From positions 1-16,084 of the forward strand of contig CALCJG010000375.1 in the NCBI GenBank assembly GCA_937967705.1: a stretch of DNA of 16,084 nucleotides, written 5' to 3'. Origin of the DNA: an uncultured Spirochaetia bacterium. Lineage in GTDB: Bacteria; Spirochaetota; UBA4802; JAGODF01. Each line of letters starts with the position of its first letter. The stretch's first letter is position 1. Position numbers and translations under genes: made by a program. The notes below the pieces were generated by a model, which saw only the letters and a program-made list of their open reading frames with translations, was not told where the DNA came from and did not search any database. Positions 1 to 8,138 of the stretch are shown here, piece after piece.

Positions 1-47
1 GACCACCGAGATCTACACTCTTTCCCTACACGACGCTCTTCCGATCT
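1..47 (+). other. Illumina P5/TruSeq universal adapter remnant
   Basis: The first 47 bases equal the 3' part of the Illumina P5 plus TruSeq universal adapter, ending in the characteristic GCTCTTCCGATCT. Only the first 11 bases of the full 58-base oligonucleotide are absent. This is synthetic library sequence and not genomic DNA. Natural sequence begins at 48, directly in the reading frame of the first gene. It shows that reads were not adapter-trimmed before assembly and that the contig's left end is a read end rather than a biological end. Confidence 0.98.
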
Positions 48-407
48 ACCGATGAACTCCGGGAAGCTTGCCTCTCCCTGAAAGCGAAAGCCCTGACGGT
101 TACCCGGGGAGCGCGTTTCTTCCATCTGCATTCCCTCCAAATCGACAAGGGGAGAGCCGCCCTGCTTATCGCGGACTATTACCGGAAGCAGGCCGGCGCA
201 GGTTTCCTCCGCTGGGCCGCGGCAGGGGACGGAGAAAACGATCTCCCCCTCCTCAGAGAAGCCGATTACTCCTGCCTGATACGCCGAAGGGACGGTATAA
301 TAACGGAAGAGGGATTAGACATACCGGTAACCGGAGCGGAAGGACCGGAGGGTTTTACGGAAGCTGTGGGTTTAATACTGGAATGGGCGGGACGTCTGAA
401 ACAATGA
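48..407 (+). CDS. mpgP: Mannosyl-3-phosphoglycerate phosphatase, C-terminal fragment (HAD family)
   Basis: The frame is open from the adapter boundary to TGA at 405-407 and encodes the last 119 residues of a HAD-superfamily phosphatase. Motif IV is visible as GDGENDLPLL (fragment residues 60-69), the Mg-binding acidic motif. TRGARFFHL (19-27) and the DKGRAALLIADYYRK helix (33-47) resemble mannosyl-3-phosphoglycerate phosphatases, which remove phosphate from mannosyl-3-phosphoglycerate to give the compatible solute mannosylglycerate. The family is about 260-280 residues long, so the N-terminal half with the nucleophile Asp motif is missing because the contig ends here. The HAD Cof/MPGP group is clear; the exact substrate is inferred from the TRG-RF-HL pattern. 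It ends 9 bases from the convergent small gene. Confidence 0.75.
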   Translation, partial: TDELREACLSLKAKALTVTRGARFFHLHSLQIDKGRAALLIADYYRKQAGAGFLRWAAAGDGENDLPLLREADYSCLIRRRDGIITEEGLDIPVTGAEGPEGFTEAVGLILEWAGRLKQ

Positions 408-416
408 GATGGGGCC

Positions 417-557
417 TCATTCAATAACTATTACATTTTCCTCAACATACTTATCAAACTCCTCACGGCTCATTTTATCCTGATACAGGGGCCAGAGGCT
501 TTCTTTCAACTCCTCCATAGACTGAAACTTGGCTCCGTCGATTTTATATGTTGCCAT
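417..557 (-). CDS. 46-residue small hypothetical protein
   Basis: ATG at 557 is preceded on the minus strand by a G-rich Shine-Dalgarno region (GGGGGAGGGTGG, about 9 bases upstream) and runs to TGA at 417-419. The product starts MATYKIDGAKFQSMEELKE and ends VEENVIVIE. It is acidic, probably an alpha/beta miniprotein, with no signal peptide, membrane segment or cysteine. The good ribosome site and even amino-acid composition make it look like a real gene. I do not recognise a family. It converges on the phosphatase gene with 9 bases between the stops. Confidence 0.6.
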   Translation of the reverse strand: MATYKIDGAKFQSMEELKESLWPLYQDKMSREEFDKYVEENVIVIE

Positions 558-635
558 GCTTCACCACCCTCCCCCAAATGAAATTCCTCAAGCCTGACAG
601 GAAATCACATCGCCCCGTTACTGCATAACCGGGAC

Positions 636-660
636 CTGATCCCACGGATCAGCTTTTATT
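636..660 (+). terminator. Hairpin followed by T-rich tract
   Basis: CTGATCC (636-642) and GGATCAG (646-652) form a perfect 7-bp stem with a 3-base loop, followed by CTTTTATT. This looks like an intrinsic terminator for plus-strand transcription coming from the phosphatase gene, placed before the mutY promoter. It overlaps the stop codon of the doubtful minus-strand ORF at 649-789, which counts slightly against that ORF. Confidence 0.5.
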
Positions 661-789
661 ATAAATTACAATCTTCCCACAAAAAGGGCAACGGGAAATC
701 AGCTCGATTTTAAGGGTATCATCCTCCAGACCCTGTTTTTGTCCATCAGATTTTTTCCCGCTTGCAGGAAATACGGCCCGTTGTGCCAA
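649..789 (-). CDS. Doubtful small ORF with CPFCGK motif
   Basis: An open minus-strand frame ends with the residues SRCPFCGKIVIYNKS before TGA at 649-651. A CPxCG knuckle is typical of small zinc-ribbon proteins. No ATG exists near the plausible length. The nearest usable start is TTG at 787-789, giving 46 residues, with only a weak GGAAAA upstream. The same frame stays open to an ATG at 1080 inside mutY antisense, but that extension is a shadow of mutY. It would be divergent from mutY. With one Cys pair only it would need dimerisation to bind zinc. It may be a chance ORF. Confidence 0.25.
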   Translation of the reverse strand: MAQRAVFPASGKKSDGQKQGLEDDTLKIELISRCPFCGKIVIYNKS

Positions 790-822
790 TGCAATTCGAT
801 TTTCCGAAAAAAGTCCGGTATA

Positions 823-831
823 TGCTATAAT
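823..831 (+). promoter_or_regulatory. Extended -10 promoter of mutY
   Basis: TGCTATAAT is a perfect extended -10 element (TGnTATAAT) for a sigma-70-type RNA polymerase. The -35 region is poor (TTCCGA at 802-807, spacing 18), as expected when an extended -10 is present. The predicted transcription start near 838 leaves a short leader before ATG 853. Confidence 0.6.
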
Positions 832-852
832 GATTTTCACACGGAAACAGCC

Positions 853-1929
853 ATGCCCCCTTTTGATGACATTATCAACTGCCCTGACCGCTTCCCGCGC
901 ATACTTCTGGACTGGTTCGACCGGAACAGAAGGGATCTGCCCTGGAGGAGGGAAAGAAGCCCTTACAGTGTCTGGATCTCGGAAATCATGCTCCAGCAGA
1001 CGGTGCTCACAGCGGTAATCCCCCATTATGAGCGCTGGATGGAGGTCTACCCCGACCTCTCCTCCCTGGCACGGAGCCATGACCAGGAGGTGATGCGTCT
1101 CTGGGAGGGGCTGGGCTATTACAGCCGCGCCCGAAATGTTTTAAAAACCGCCCGCATCATAGAGTACAATCTCGGGGGCTGTTTTCCGCAGAGCTACGAA
1201 GATTTAAAGAAACTTCCTGGAATCGGCGATTATACCGCCTCAGCCCTGATGAGTCTTGCCTTCCGACAGCCTTACCCCGTCGTTGACGCCAACGTCCGCC
1301 GCATCTTTCTACGTCTGGCAGCCCGGGATTCTGCTGAGGAGCAATGGGAAAAATCTCTTAGAGACTTTCTTCTCGGCATCATCCCCCATGACAGACCCGG
1401 GGATTTTAACGAAGCGGTAATGGAACTCGGGCAGGTCTGCTGCACCTCCGGAGAGCCCGACTGCACCCCATGCCCCCTGCGTGACCTCTGCCGGGCCTTC
1501 GAAAGGGACCTGCAATCCGAAATCCCTCAGCGACGCAAAAGGAAACCGTTGAGGAAGGTAAGCCATCCCCTGGTTCTTCTCCATCGGGAAAGCCTCCTTC
1601 TTATGAAAAAGGACGAGGGCCTCTTCCGGGATCTCTGGCTCCTCCCCCTTGCCCCGGCAGAGATGACCCGTATCGATGAAATCACATCCCATATAAGCAA
1701 CAGTTATTGTGGGACAGTCCTGCCTCTTGCCGAATTGAAGGTGCAAAAGCATCATTATACCCGTTATCAGGAAACGCTCATCCCCCTTGTCTTCAGAACT
1801 GACAAATGCCTTTCCCTCGGGGACAACGTCCGGTGGGTGCCGCTGAAACAGCTCCCGGGATATCCCCTCCCCACGGCCTATCGCCGCATCATCGAGGACC
1901 TCCTGACATTCCTTCGGGAATCCCCCTGA
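853..1929 (+). CDS. mutY: A/G-specific adenine DNA glycosylase MutY
   Basis: MutY removes adenine mispaired with 8-oxoguanine in the GO base-excision repair system. The 358-residue product matches the family length (about 350). The start is set at ATG 853, because the ATG at 739 in the same frame lies upstream of the -10 element and would add 38 non-homologous residues. Visible features are PWR at 30-32, EIMLQQT with catalytic Glu44, GLGYYSRARN (86-95), the helix-hairpin-helix LPGIGDYTA (121-129), VVDANVRR with catalytic Asp145, and the [4Fe-4S] ligands Cys197-X6-Cys204-X2-Cys207-X5-Cys213. The C-terminal region from about 230 to 358 fits the NUDIX-like 8-oxoG recognition domain. No anomaly is seen. 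Confidence 0.96.
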   Translation: MPPFDDIINCPDRFPRILLDWFDRNRRDLPWRRERSPYSVWISEIMLQQTVLTAVIPHYERWMEVYPDLSSLARSHDQEVMRLWEGLGYYSRARNVLKTARIIEYNLGGCFPQSYEDLKKLPGIGDYTASALMSLAFRQPYPVVDANVRRIFLRLAARDSAEEQWEKSLRDFLLGIIPHDRPGDFNEAVMELGQVCCTSGEPDCTPCPLRDLCRAFERDLQSEIPQRRKRKPLRKVSHPLVLLHRESLLLMKKDEGLFRDLWLLPLAPAEMTRIDEITSHISNSYCGTVLPLAELKVQKHHYTRYQETLIPLVFRTDKCLSLGDNVRWVPLKQLPGYPLPTAYRRIIEDLLTFLRESP

Positions 1930-1957
1930 CCCTCATCTCCCGAAACAGATCCCCTTC

Positions 1958-1986
1958 TTGACTTTGATCGCTCTTTGTCATACTAT
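1958..1986 (+). promoter_or_regulatory. Sigma-70-like promoter of the hybrid kinase gene
   Basis: TTGACT (1958-1963) and TACTAT (1981-1986) are separated by 17 bases, matching the -35 and -10 consensus at 5/6 and 4/6. The predicted start near 1993 gives a leader of about 29 bases before ATG 2022, containing AGGGACGG as a ribosome site. Confidence 0.55.
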
Positions 1987-2021
1987 TGACAATGGATTAG
2001 AGGAAATTCAGGGACGGACAT

Positions 2022-4322
2022 ATGGGAAACATAGAGATTCTAATCGTCGAGGATGACCCGATAACCGCGGAGTACATCAAGTCCCTTCTGAAGGCGAATC
2101 ATTATTCGGCAGTGTCCATTACCGGCGAAGGAGAACAGGCAATTCAGGCCGCCCGCGAGGAAAACCCGGACCTGATACTCATGGACATCTTCCTCTCCGG
2201 GACCATGAACGGCGTGGAGGCGGCCCGGACGATACGCGAAGAACAGGACATTCCCATCATCTTCATGACGGCCAATTCCGACAGGGACACCGTTCAGGCC
2301 GCCCTGGCCACGGAACCTTACGGATATCTCAACAAGCCCATCAACGAGACCGACCTTCTGCTCAGCCTGGAAATCACTCTCAGAAGACATGCCGCCGACC
2401 TCAAACTAGCTGAGCTGCTCAGGTCCTCCCGGGACTGGCATGATATCTTCGAGGCCATCAGCCATCCCTGTCTCATCCTCAGACCGGACCATACCATTCT
2501 TGAGGCCAACCGGGCCGCTCTGGCAATCACGGACCTGAACAGGGAATCGATTAAGAACCGCAACTGCTACGAGCTGTTTCATGGCAGGGATGCCGGCAGC
2601 CCGCCCAAGGAATGCCCTCTCAGCAAGCTTCTGACCACGGAAAAGGCCGAAACCTTCGACATGGCCGTCGAGGCCTTCAACGCGTTTTTTATAGTCTCCT
2701 GCACGCCGATACTTGATGCCCGGGGCCGCATTGAGAAAATCATCCATATCGCCACGGACATCACAGCACGCAAAAAGGCGGAGGTGGCGCTTCAGGAGAG
2801 GCAGAGCCATCTGGACAGCCTCTTCCGCGCCGCGCCCTCGGGTATCGGGATCCTCGTCGACCGCTCCTTCGTGGAACTCAATGACCGCCTCTGCGAGCTG
2901 ACCGGTTACTGCCGGGAAGAGCTGATGGGGAAAGATGCCCGCATGCTTTACGAAAGCCTGGAGGAATACCAGAGGGTCGGAATGGACATGGTCAACCAGA
3001 TGAGAGAGCAGGTCATAGGAACTATCGAGACCCGCTGGAGGCGTAAGGACGGAGTCCTTCTTGACATACTTTTAGGGGCCACTCCGGTAACCCCGGGAAA
3101 ATTCAACGGCAGCTATACCTTTACCGCCACGGACATAACGGAACAGAAACGTGTGACCCGGGAGAACAAAAAACTGGAAGACCAGCTTAGACAGTCCCAG
3201 AAGATGGAAGCCATCGGACAGCTGGCGGGAGGCATCGCCCATGATTTCAACAATCTCCTGACCGCCATAATAGGAAATGTCTCCCTGGCCCTCATGGACC
3301 TGCCCCCCTCCCATCCGCTTTACAAATCCCTGGACGAGGTGATGAAAGCCGGCGAAAGCGCCGCCGCCCTGGTAAAACAGCTGCTGGCCTTCAGCCGTAA
3401 ACAGAGCATCTCGCCCCGGCTCATCCGGATGGATCACATCCTTGTGAACGTTCACAAGATGCTGGCCAGGGTCATCGGGGAAAACATATCGCTGACCATA
3501 GACTGCGGAGATGATCTCTACACCATACGGGCCGACCCCTCTCAGATCGAACAGATCATCTTCAACCTGGCAATCAACGCCCGGGACGCCATGCCCGGCG
3601 GCGGAAAACTGATCATAGAAACCAGAAACGCCGAACTGGACGACAGCTACTGCCGACTCGACCCCGGAGCCGTTCCCGGCTCGTATGTAATGCTGGCCGT
3701 AACCGACACAGGCACAGGGATGACACGGGAAGTAAGGGAAAGGATCTTCGAGCCTTTCTTTACCACCAAACCGAAAGGCAAGGGGACAGGCCTGGGGCTG
3801 GCCACGCTCTACGGAACGGTAAAACAGAACGGGGGATACATCAACGTCTATTCCGAACCGGATATCGGGACGACCTTTCGCATCTATTTCCCGGCTGTTT
3901 TCGAAAAGGAGGAAACCGTCGGAAGTTCGGACGACATGACCGTTCTGCCGGAAGGGAACGAGACCATTCTGCTCGTGGAGGATGATGCCGCCGTTCTTAG
4001 CCTCTCCACTATGGTTCTGCAGAAACTGGGATACCGGCTGTACGCCTTCAGTTCGGGAACACAGGCGCTGCAGGCCCTGAACGGCCTTGACGGGAAACCG
4101 CATCTGCTGCTTACGGACATGGTCCTTCCCGGTATAAACGGCCACGACCTGGCCCGGGAGATTCAAAAGCATTACCCGTCAATGAAGGTGATCTTCTCCT
4201 CGGGGTACGCCGAGGATGCCATTCTGCACAGGGGAAGGCAGGAAGAGGATATCTATTTTATCGGCAAACCCTATACTCCCCTCTCCCTGGCCAAAAAGGT
4301 CCGAGAAGTCCTGGATGAATGA
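2022..4322 (+). CDS. Soluble hybrid sensor histidine kinase (REC-PAS-PAS-HisKA-HATPase-REC)
   Basis: The 766-residue cytoplasmic two-component kinase begins with a receiver domain (1-125; acidic pair Asp11/Asp12, phospho-acceptor Asp55 in LILMDIF, Lys105). Two PAS domains follow (about 138-250 and 260-375, each ending in an ATDIT-type PAC end). Next is HisKA with H-box GGIAHDFNN (phospho-His407), then the HATPase domain: N-box [11 protein letters not shown] with Asn519, G1 DTGTGM (562-567), FEPFFTTK, and G2 GKGTGLGL (586-593). A C-terminal receiver has Asp699 (LLLTDMVLP) and Lys749. No membrane segment is present, so the signal is intracellular or comes from another protein phosphorylating the N-terminal receiver. 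Such double-receiver kinases act in phosphorelays. No partner regulator is encoded nearby. It ends 9 bases from the convergent PEBP gene. Confidence 0.92.
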   Translation: MGNIEILIVEDDPITAEYIKSLLKANHYSAVSITGEGEQAIQAAREENPDLILMDIFLSGTMNGVEAARTIREEQDIPIIFMTANSDRDTVQAALATEPYGYLNKPINETDLLLSLEITLRRHAADLKLAELLRSSRDWHDIFEAISHPCLILRPDHTILEANRAALAITDLNRESIKNRNCYELFHGRDAGSPPKECPLSKLLTTEKAETFDMAVEAFNAFFIVSCTPILDARGRIEKIIHIATDITARKKAEVALQERQSHLDSLFRAAPSGIGILVDRSFVELNDRLCELTGYCREELMGKDARMLYESLEEYQRVGMDMVNQMREQVIGTIETRWRRKDGVLLDILLGATPVTPGKFNGSYTFTATDITEQKRVTRENKKLEDQLRQSQKMEAIGQLAGGIAHDFNNLLTAIIGNVSLALMDLPPSHPLYKSLDEVMKAGESAAALVKQLLAFSRKQSISPRLIRMDHILVNVHKMLARVIGENISLTIDCGDDLYTIRADPSQIEQIIFNLAINARDAMPGGGKLIIETRNAELDDSYCRLDPGAVPGSYVMLAVTDTGTGMTREVRERIFEPFFTTKPKGKGTGLGLATLYGTVKQNGGYINVYSEPDIGTTFRIYFPAVFEKEETVGSSDDMTVLPEGNETILLVEDDAAVLSLSTMVLQKLGYRLYAFSSGTQALQALNGLDGKPHLLLTDMVLPGINGHDLAREIQKHYPSMKVIFSSGYAEDAILHRGRQEEDIYFIGKPYTPLSLAKKVREVLDE

Positions 4323-4331
4323 AAGCAACGC

Positions 4332-4925
4332 CTACTTTTTCTCGTAGGTTCCCACGAGCTGAGTCTCGGCCAGGGATTTACCCTTAATCGCCTGCTGCAA
4401 CTTTTCTTTCGTCAGCCCTTCCGGAAGTTTGAGATCCTCGCTCAGGGCATAGAGTTTGAAGATATAATGATGCACGCCGGTTCCCTTAGGCGGACAGGGC
4501 CCGCCGTATCCTGGTTTCTTCCAGCTCGTATGTCCCTGGGTAACTGTTTCCCCTGACGGCAGCTTGACCTTCGCGCTTTTAGCCATCCTGCCCGGCAGGC
4601 TGACTGCGGAGGCGGGGATGTTGTAGACGATCCAGTGTACCCAAGCATAACCCACCACGGGTGTGGCATCTGGATCATCCACGATCAGGGCATAGGCCCT
4701 GGTAGCCCGGGGTGCGTTCTTCCAATTGAGGACCACAGAATAGTTCTTGCCCTGGCAGGTCATCTCCCTGGGGATAGGACCGTTGTTCGGAAAGTCAGGG
4801 CTGGTGAGCTCGAAGGCAGCCCGGGGCGAAGCCTCCGGCTGGGAGACATCACCCTTATCTTTGGAACAATAACTGATGAGAAAAACAGTAGAAAGAACAA
4901 CGGAAAGCAGTCGAATGCACCTCAT
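4332..4925 (-). CDS. Exported PEBP / YbhB-YbcL (Raf kinase inhibitor-like) family protein
   Basis: The 197-residue protein belongs to the phosphatidylethanolamine-binding family. ATG 4925 is chosen because GGGAGGTGAT lies 3 bases upstream; an in-frame TTG at 4940 lies before that site. An N-terminal hydrophobic segment (5-19) ends at Cys20 (LISYC), suggesting a lipoprotein, although Tyr at -1 of the lipobox is unusual. Family motifs are DDPDATP (83-89), HWIVYNIP (97-104), GYGGPCPPKGTG (139-150) and HHYIFKLYAL (152-161), which line the anion/ligand pocket. Bacterial members have no settled function. It lies 79 bases downstream of the HDOD gene on the same strand and could be co-transcribed. 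Confidence 0.9.
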   Translation of the reverse strand: MRCIRLLSVVLSTVFLISYCSKDKGDVSQPEASPRAAFELTSPDFPNNGPIPREMTCQGKNYSVVLNWKNAPRATRAYALIVDDPDATPVVGYAWVHWIVYNIPASAVSLPGRMAKSAKVKLPSGETVTQGHTSWKKPGYGGPCPPKGTGVHHYIFKLYALSEDLKLPEGLTKEKLQQAIKGKSLAETQLVGTYEKK

Positions 4926-5004
4926 AGCATCACCTCCCAAATGATATTACATCTTCCCGGAATCGTCCTTATAACCCGGCTGTCTTCGCATTCCGAGCGA
5001 AAAC

Positions 5005-6495
5005 CTACATGAGGAGCGTTTCCGCATGATCTTTGTAGGTCTGCATCATGGACTGATGGAACTCGCCGAATTTTTCCTCGCTGTCGAGACCGAAGGTATC
5101 GAGAACATCATCCTCGAAAAAGAAATAATCGAATTTTCGGTCCTCAATCCCGCAGAGCTTGTCCGCCAGATAGGTGAGATAAACCAGCATTCGGTGCTCC
5201 TCACTGGTATTGAGGGGCGCATGGTGGCAGGCAATCGCCTCCACGAGGAAGTCGGGGAGATTCCACTTCTCGGCGATGGTTTGACCGATGGCGGAATGGC
5301 TGACCCCCAGGGAAACCTCCTCGATGACCGTCGAGGAGCGCAGCTGCCGATTCTGGGAAAAATCGCTGAGCCACTCCGACAGGCCCGGACTGATGGAAAG
5401 GAGTACGATCTTTCCCAGGTCGTGGAGAAGCCCTGCGAGATAGACGTTCTGGGATATGCGGCTGCTGCCGAACTTGATGGCCATTATCCGCCCATAAAAC
5501 GCCGTCTTGTTGCAGTGCGCCCAGATCTGTTTGAAGACGGAGTATCGCTCGTCCAGGATCTTCCGGGCTCCGGAGGCGATGATGATGGCATTGAGGTTTT
5601 TGAGACCGATGATGTTGATGGCGTCGCTGATATTCTCAATTCTCTTCCGCGTAACGAAGGCCGCCGAGTTGGAAAGCTTCAGCACGGAGGCCGCTAGCGA
5701 GGGATCGATGATGATGCGGTCCGCCAGCTGCTTGATGGTAACCTCGGGCTCCTGGCAGAGGCGCTGCAGTTCCATGATATTCTCGGGAAAGGTCGGAAGG
5801 GATTTCACCTCATCGACGATCTGCTCCTTGATCCGGGTCATGAAATCCAGGGGCTTCAGCTGAAAGGGGATGGTAAGGGTCGACTGGGTCACCCTTCCGT
5901 CGGAGAGTATCTTCAGGGAGTCCTCGCCTATGCCGGAATTGCGAAGGAAGAGGATCGTCAGCACAAGTCCCAGCCCCTCTCCCTCGGTATCGTCGGACAC
6001 GTCGCAGTATACCTCGGAAAAATCGTTATAGCTCCGGGCCTTTTCTATCCGGCTCCTGATACGCTTCAGCTCATCCGGCTGTATGGGCGTATTGTTCTGC
6101 ACATACACCTTGATACCGCCATCCATCTTTTTCAGGGATACCGTCACGCGGTAGGGGCTCTCCTTCAGGGAGTCCTCCACGAATTCCTGCTTTTCCACGA
6201 TGAAATCCTTGAAACCGCTCATCCCCTCAAAATACTGGGTCTCATCACCGATATCCATATTGATGGAGTGGAAATAGAAACGCTTGGAATTGGCCTTGAC
6301 GGCATTAACGATGATCTCCCGCAATATGGTGATGAGGGTGTCCTGTAGATATACCAGATTGTTGCGGGACAGAATTTTGGAGATGACAGAGCTGAGGAAT
6401 TTTAGGATCTGTTTGTTATGATAATGGAAAGTCATCGTCACAGGCTTGCCGGCATCGAAGGAGGTGGCAATCTGCGATGTTTTTACTGAATCCAT
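5005..6495 (-). CDS. Signalling protein with GHKL-like ATPase half and HDOD domain
   Basis: The 496-residue cytoplasmic protein has two halves. Residues 25-215 look like a histidine-kinase-type (GHKL) ATP-binding fold: an N-box REIIVNAVKAN (Glu60, Asn64), a beta-rich middle, and a glycine-rich lid GEGLGLVLT (172-180). No phospho-accepting His box precedes it. Residues 220-440 form an HDOD domain, a catalytically degenerate relative of HD phosphohydrolases, with SLPTFPENI (232-240), LAGLLHDLGK (353-362, His358/Asp359), VSHSAIG (398-404) and CHH (423-425). HDOD proteins commonly act in nucleotide-second-messenger and stress or motility signalling. The combination is familiar to me from spirochaete genomes. 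GGAG lies 10 bases upstream of ATG 6495. Partner and nucleotide are unknown. Confidence 0.85.
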   Translation of the reverse strand: MDSVKTSQIATSFDAGKPVTMTFHYHNKQILKFLSSVISKILSRNNLVYLQDTLITILREIIVNAVKANSKRFYFHSINMDIGDETQYFEGMSGFKDFIVEKQEFVEDSLKESPYRVTVSLKKMDGGIKVYVQNNTPIQPDELKRIRSRIEKARSYNDFSEVYCDVSDDTEGEGLGLVLTILFLRNSGIGEDSLKILSDGRVTQSTLTIPFQLKPLDFMTRIKEQIVDEVKSLPTFPENIMELQRLCQEPEVTIKQLADRIIIDPSLAASVLKLSNSAAFVTRKRIENISDAINIIGLKNLNAIIIASGARKILDERYSVFKQIWAHCNKTAFYGRIMAIKFGSSRISQNVYLAGLLHDLGKIVLLSISPGLSEWLSDFSQNRQLRSSTVIEEVSLGVSHSAIGQTIAEKWNLPDFLVEAIACHHAPLNTSEEHRMLVYLTYLADKLCGIEDRKFDYFFFEDDVLDTFGLDSEEKFGEFHQSMMQTYKDHAETLLM

Positions 6496-6587
6496 ACACT
6501 TTTTACTCCTTCCCGGGAATAAATTATCTTTCAGAGGAGAACTTCCAAATATTTCTGTTTTTCACTGAATGCATCAACAACCCCTGT

Positions 6588-6616
6588 ACAATAGACAGGT
6601 GGTCTGGTATTGTCAA
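6588..6616 (-). promoter_or_regulatory. Sigma-70-like promoter of the GHKL-HDOD gene
   Basis: On the minus strand a perfect TTGACA (6616-6611) is followed after 17 bases by TATTGT (6593-6588). The predicted start near 6581 leaves a leader of roughly 85 bases before ATG 6495. The space between this promoter and the stop of the upstream outer-membrane gene (6654) is short, so the HDOD gene appears to have its own promoter. Confidence 0.6.
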
Positions 6617-6653
6617 CTTTTTTTCCTGGACCTGCCGTCTTTGTCTTAAGGTA

Positions 6654-7946
6654 CTATAAATAAAAGCCCAGGGCAACACTAAATTCCGTGTTGCCGGTCC
6701 TGGCATTCCAGGCATAATCGAAACCGAAAGCGGGAAAGGCCACACTCCTCAGATAGGCTCGAATCCCGCCGCCGGGACCGTAAAAAGGCTCCCGGGGAGA
6801 GTCATCCCTGCTGTACTGCCCCACCTCGAAGAATCCCACCCCCGTAAGCACTCCCCAGAAGAAGATGCCCAGGGGGATTTCATACTCCAGGGAACCGCTG
6901 GCGTACCGGTCGGCGTTGATCTGCTGAGGGGAAAGGGTTTTGAAGCCGGGACGCCCTCCGATACGCTCCTCGAATACGGCAGGCAGTCGCCCCCATCCTC
7001 CTTCCCCGTTGACGGCTACCAGATGATCCCGCCAGGGGGAGGCGGAATAGCGCCCCTTCAGGGTGCCCTGATCGTAGGAGAACCCATATCGCCCCGAGGG
7101 AAACCCGTGCAGGTATTCGGCCGTAATCTGCATTCCCCGGTTATAAAAGAGTGTGTAATGAAGATCCCGGTACACCAGCCGCAGGCCCTGAGCCGCAGAC
7201 TCCGCCGATTCCGGATTATCCCGGGAATCCTCATATCCCTGGTCCACCCGGGCCTGCCGGTATCGTCCCGTTACGGAAGGGGTCAGCCCGCGGGGTAACT
7301 CATAGCCCAGAGCGTACCGGAGGTCAAGAAACCGGGCCCGGTAGGTCCGATAGACCGTCCTGTCGATTTCCGCATCCTCATAAATCATCCGGCCCGTACT
7401 CGCGAAAAGGCTGTAGGTTAAGGACGACTCACCCAGTTTGGGATCGACAAAACCGAACAGAGCCCTCCATCCGTGATCGCCGTAATCGGCTCCGGTAAAG
7501 AGTTTTTTGTTATATCCCAGGAGATTGGCCTCATAGAGGTAGAGACCGTAGAGCTGACCGTTCTTGTTCCGCACCGCAAGAGGCAGGGGTATCAGGGTCC
7601 ACTTTTCCTGAAGATGTATGCCGATGACAACCCCCTCGCCCTTCCGTGCATAGGTAAGGGAGATTTCCTTGAAGAGCCGGGTCTTATGCAGCCGCTGGAG
7701 CAGGCCCTTTTCATCGAAGGCGGAGAGGCGGTCCCCCGGCCCGGAGAGGACGAGAGGCCGAACCACAGAGGACCGGGTCCTTTTCAGGCCATGGATCTCG
7801 ATTGCGAGAATGACAAGGTCACCCTCGCGCCGCAGGAAGGCGTCCCGTCCGTACTCCTCCGCCCCGAGCATTTCAGGGCAAAACGCCAGGCCCGCCATAA
7901 CGAAGAGAAGGAGCCTACAGAGGCATTTAGTAACTGGTCGCATCAT
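6654..7946 (-). CDS. BamA/TamA-like outer-membrane protein with one POTRA domain
   Basis: The 430-residue protein starts with a signal peptide (basic MMRPVTK, hydrophobic core 10-24, likely cleavage after MLGA near residue 28). A single POTRA-like domain (about 45-118) contains IEIHGLKRTR, the turn LLQRLHKTRLFKEI and a closing beta strand IGIHLQEKW. From about 125 to the end the sequence alternates aromatic and polar residues as in a 16-stranded Omp85 barrel, with RFLDLRYALGYELP, FYGPGGGIRAYL and the terminal strand NTEFSVALGFYL. BamA has five POTRAs and about 800 residues, so this is a short Omp85 relative that may insert or translocate a specific client. Start choice is between adjacent ATGs at 7946 and 7943; AGGG and AAAGG lie just upstream. 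Confidence 0.8.
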   Translation of the reverse strand: MMRPVTKCLCRLLLFVMAGLAFCPEMLGAEEYGRDAFLRREGDLVILAIEIHGLKRTRSSVVRPLVLSGPGDRLSAFDEKGLLQRLHKTRLFKEISLTYARKGEGVVIGIHLQEKWTLIPLPLAVRNKNGQLYGLYLYEANLLGYNKKLFTGADYGDHGWRALFGFVDPKLGESSLTYSLFASTGRMIYEDAEIDRTVYRTYRARFLDLRYALGYELPRGLTPSVTGRYRQARVDQGYEDSRDNPESAESAAQGLRLVYRDLHYTLFYNRGMQITAEYLHGFPSGRYGFSYDQGTLKGRYSASPWRDHLVAVNGEGGWGRLPAVFEERIGGRPGFKTLSPQQINADRYASGSLEYEIPLGIFFWGVLTGVGFFEVGQYSRDDSPREPFYGPGGGIRAYLRSVAFPAFGFDYAWNARTGNTEFSVALGFYL

Positions 7947-7980
7947 CACCTTTCCCTTTGGGCTTCATCACCCTGATCCC

Positions 7981-8021
7981 ATTGTCCTTCCAGACAATAT
8001 AGCATGATCTTTCTGAAGATC
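7981..8021. repeat. Two adjacent short inverted repeats in a divergent intergenic region
   Basis: ATTGTC-N6-GACAAT (7981-7998) and GATCTT-N4-AAGATC (8006-8021) are both perfect 6-bp inverted repeats. They lie between the divergent outer-membrane and potassium-channel genes (7947-8138, 192 bases). The first overlaps a possible minus-strand -10 (TATATT). They could be operators, but short palindromes arise by chance. A weak plus-strand promoter, TTTACA (8063-8068)-17-TAACCT (8086-8091), may serve the channel gene. Confidence 0.3.
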
Positions 8022-8138
8022 GGAAGAAAGTTTATTTCCCTCAGCCCCGCGGGAATAAATGATTTACAAAGACCGGGCCCCCTTCTAACCTGTGCCGCAA
8101 CTGCTTTTAATTAATCCCGATGGGGATGGGAGAGGACA

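Noticed and set aside
68..427. 119-codon ORF at the left end
   Set aside because: It is a +2-frame shadow of the phosphatase fragment, with a low-complexity Arg/Gly/Pro-rich product.
3072..4172. 366-codon minus-strand ORF
   Set aside because: Antisense shadow of the kinase and C-terminal receiver domains of the hybrid kinase; no recognisable domain and no ribosome site considered convincing.
4331..4348. CCTAC-N8-GTAGG hairpin as a terminator between the convergent kinase and PEBP genes
   Set aside because: Only a 5-bp stem with a large loop, and it lies inside the PEBP coding sequence; too weak to call.
8017..8027. 11-base match to the Illumina read-through adapter (AGATCGGAAGA)
   Set aside because: The match stops after 11 bases (the adapter continues GC, here AA), and it lies in a plausible intergenic region with intact genes on both sides. 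Probably coincidence.
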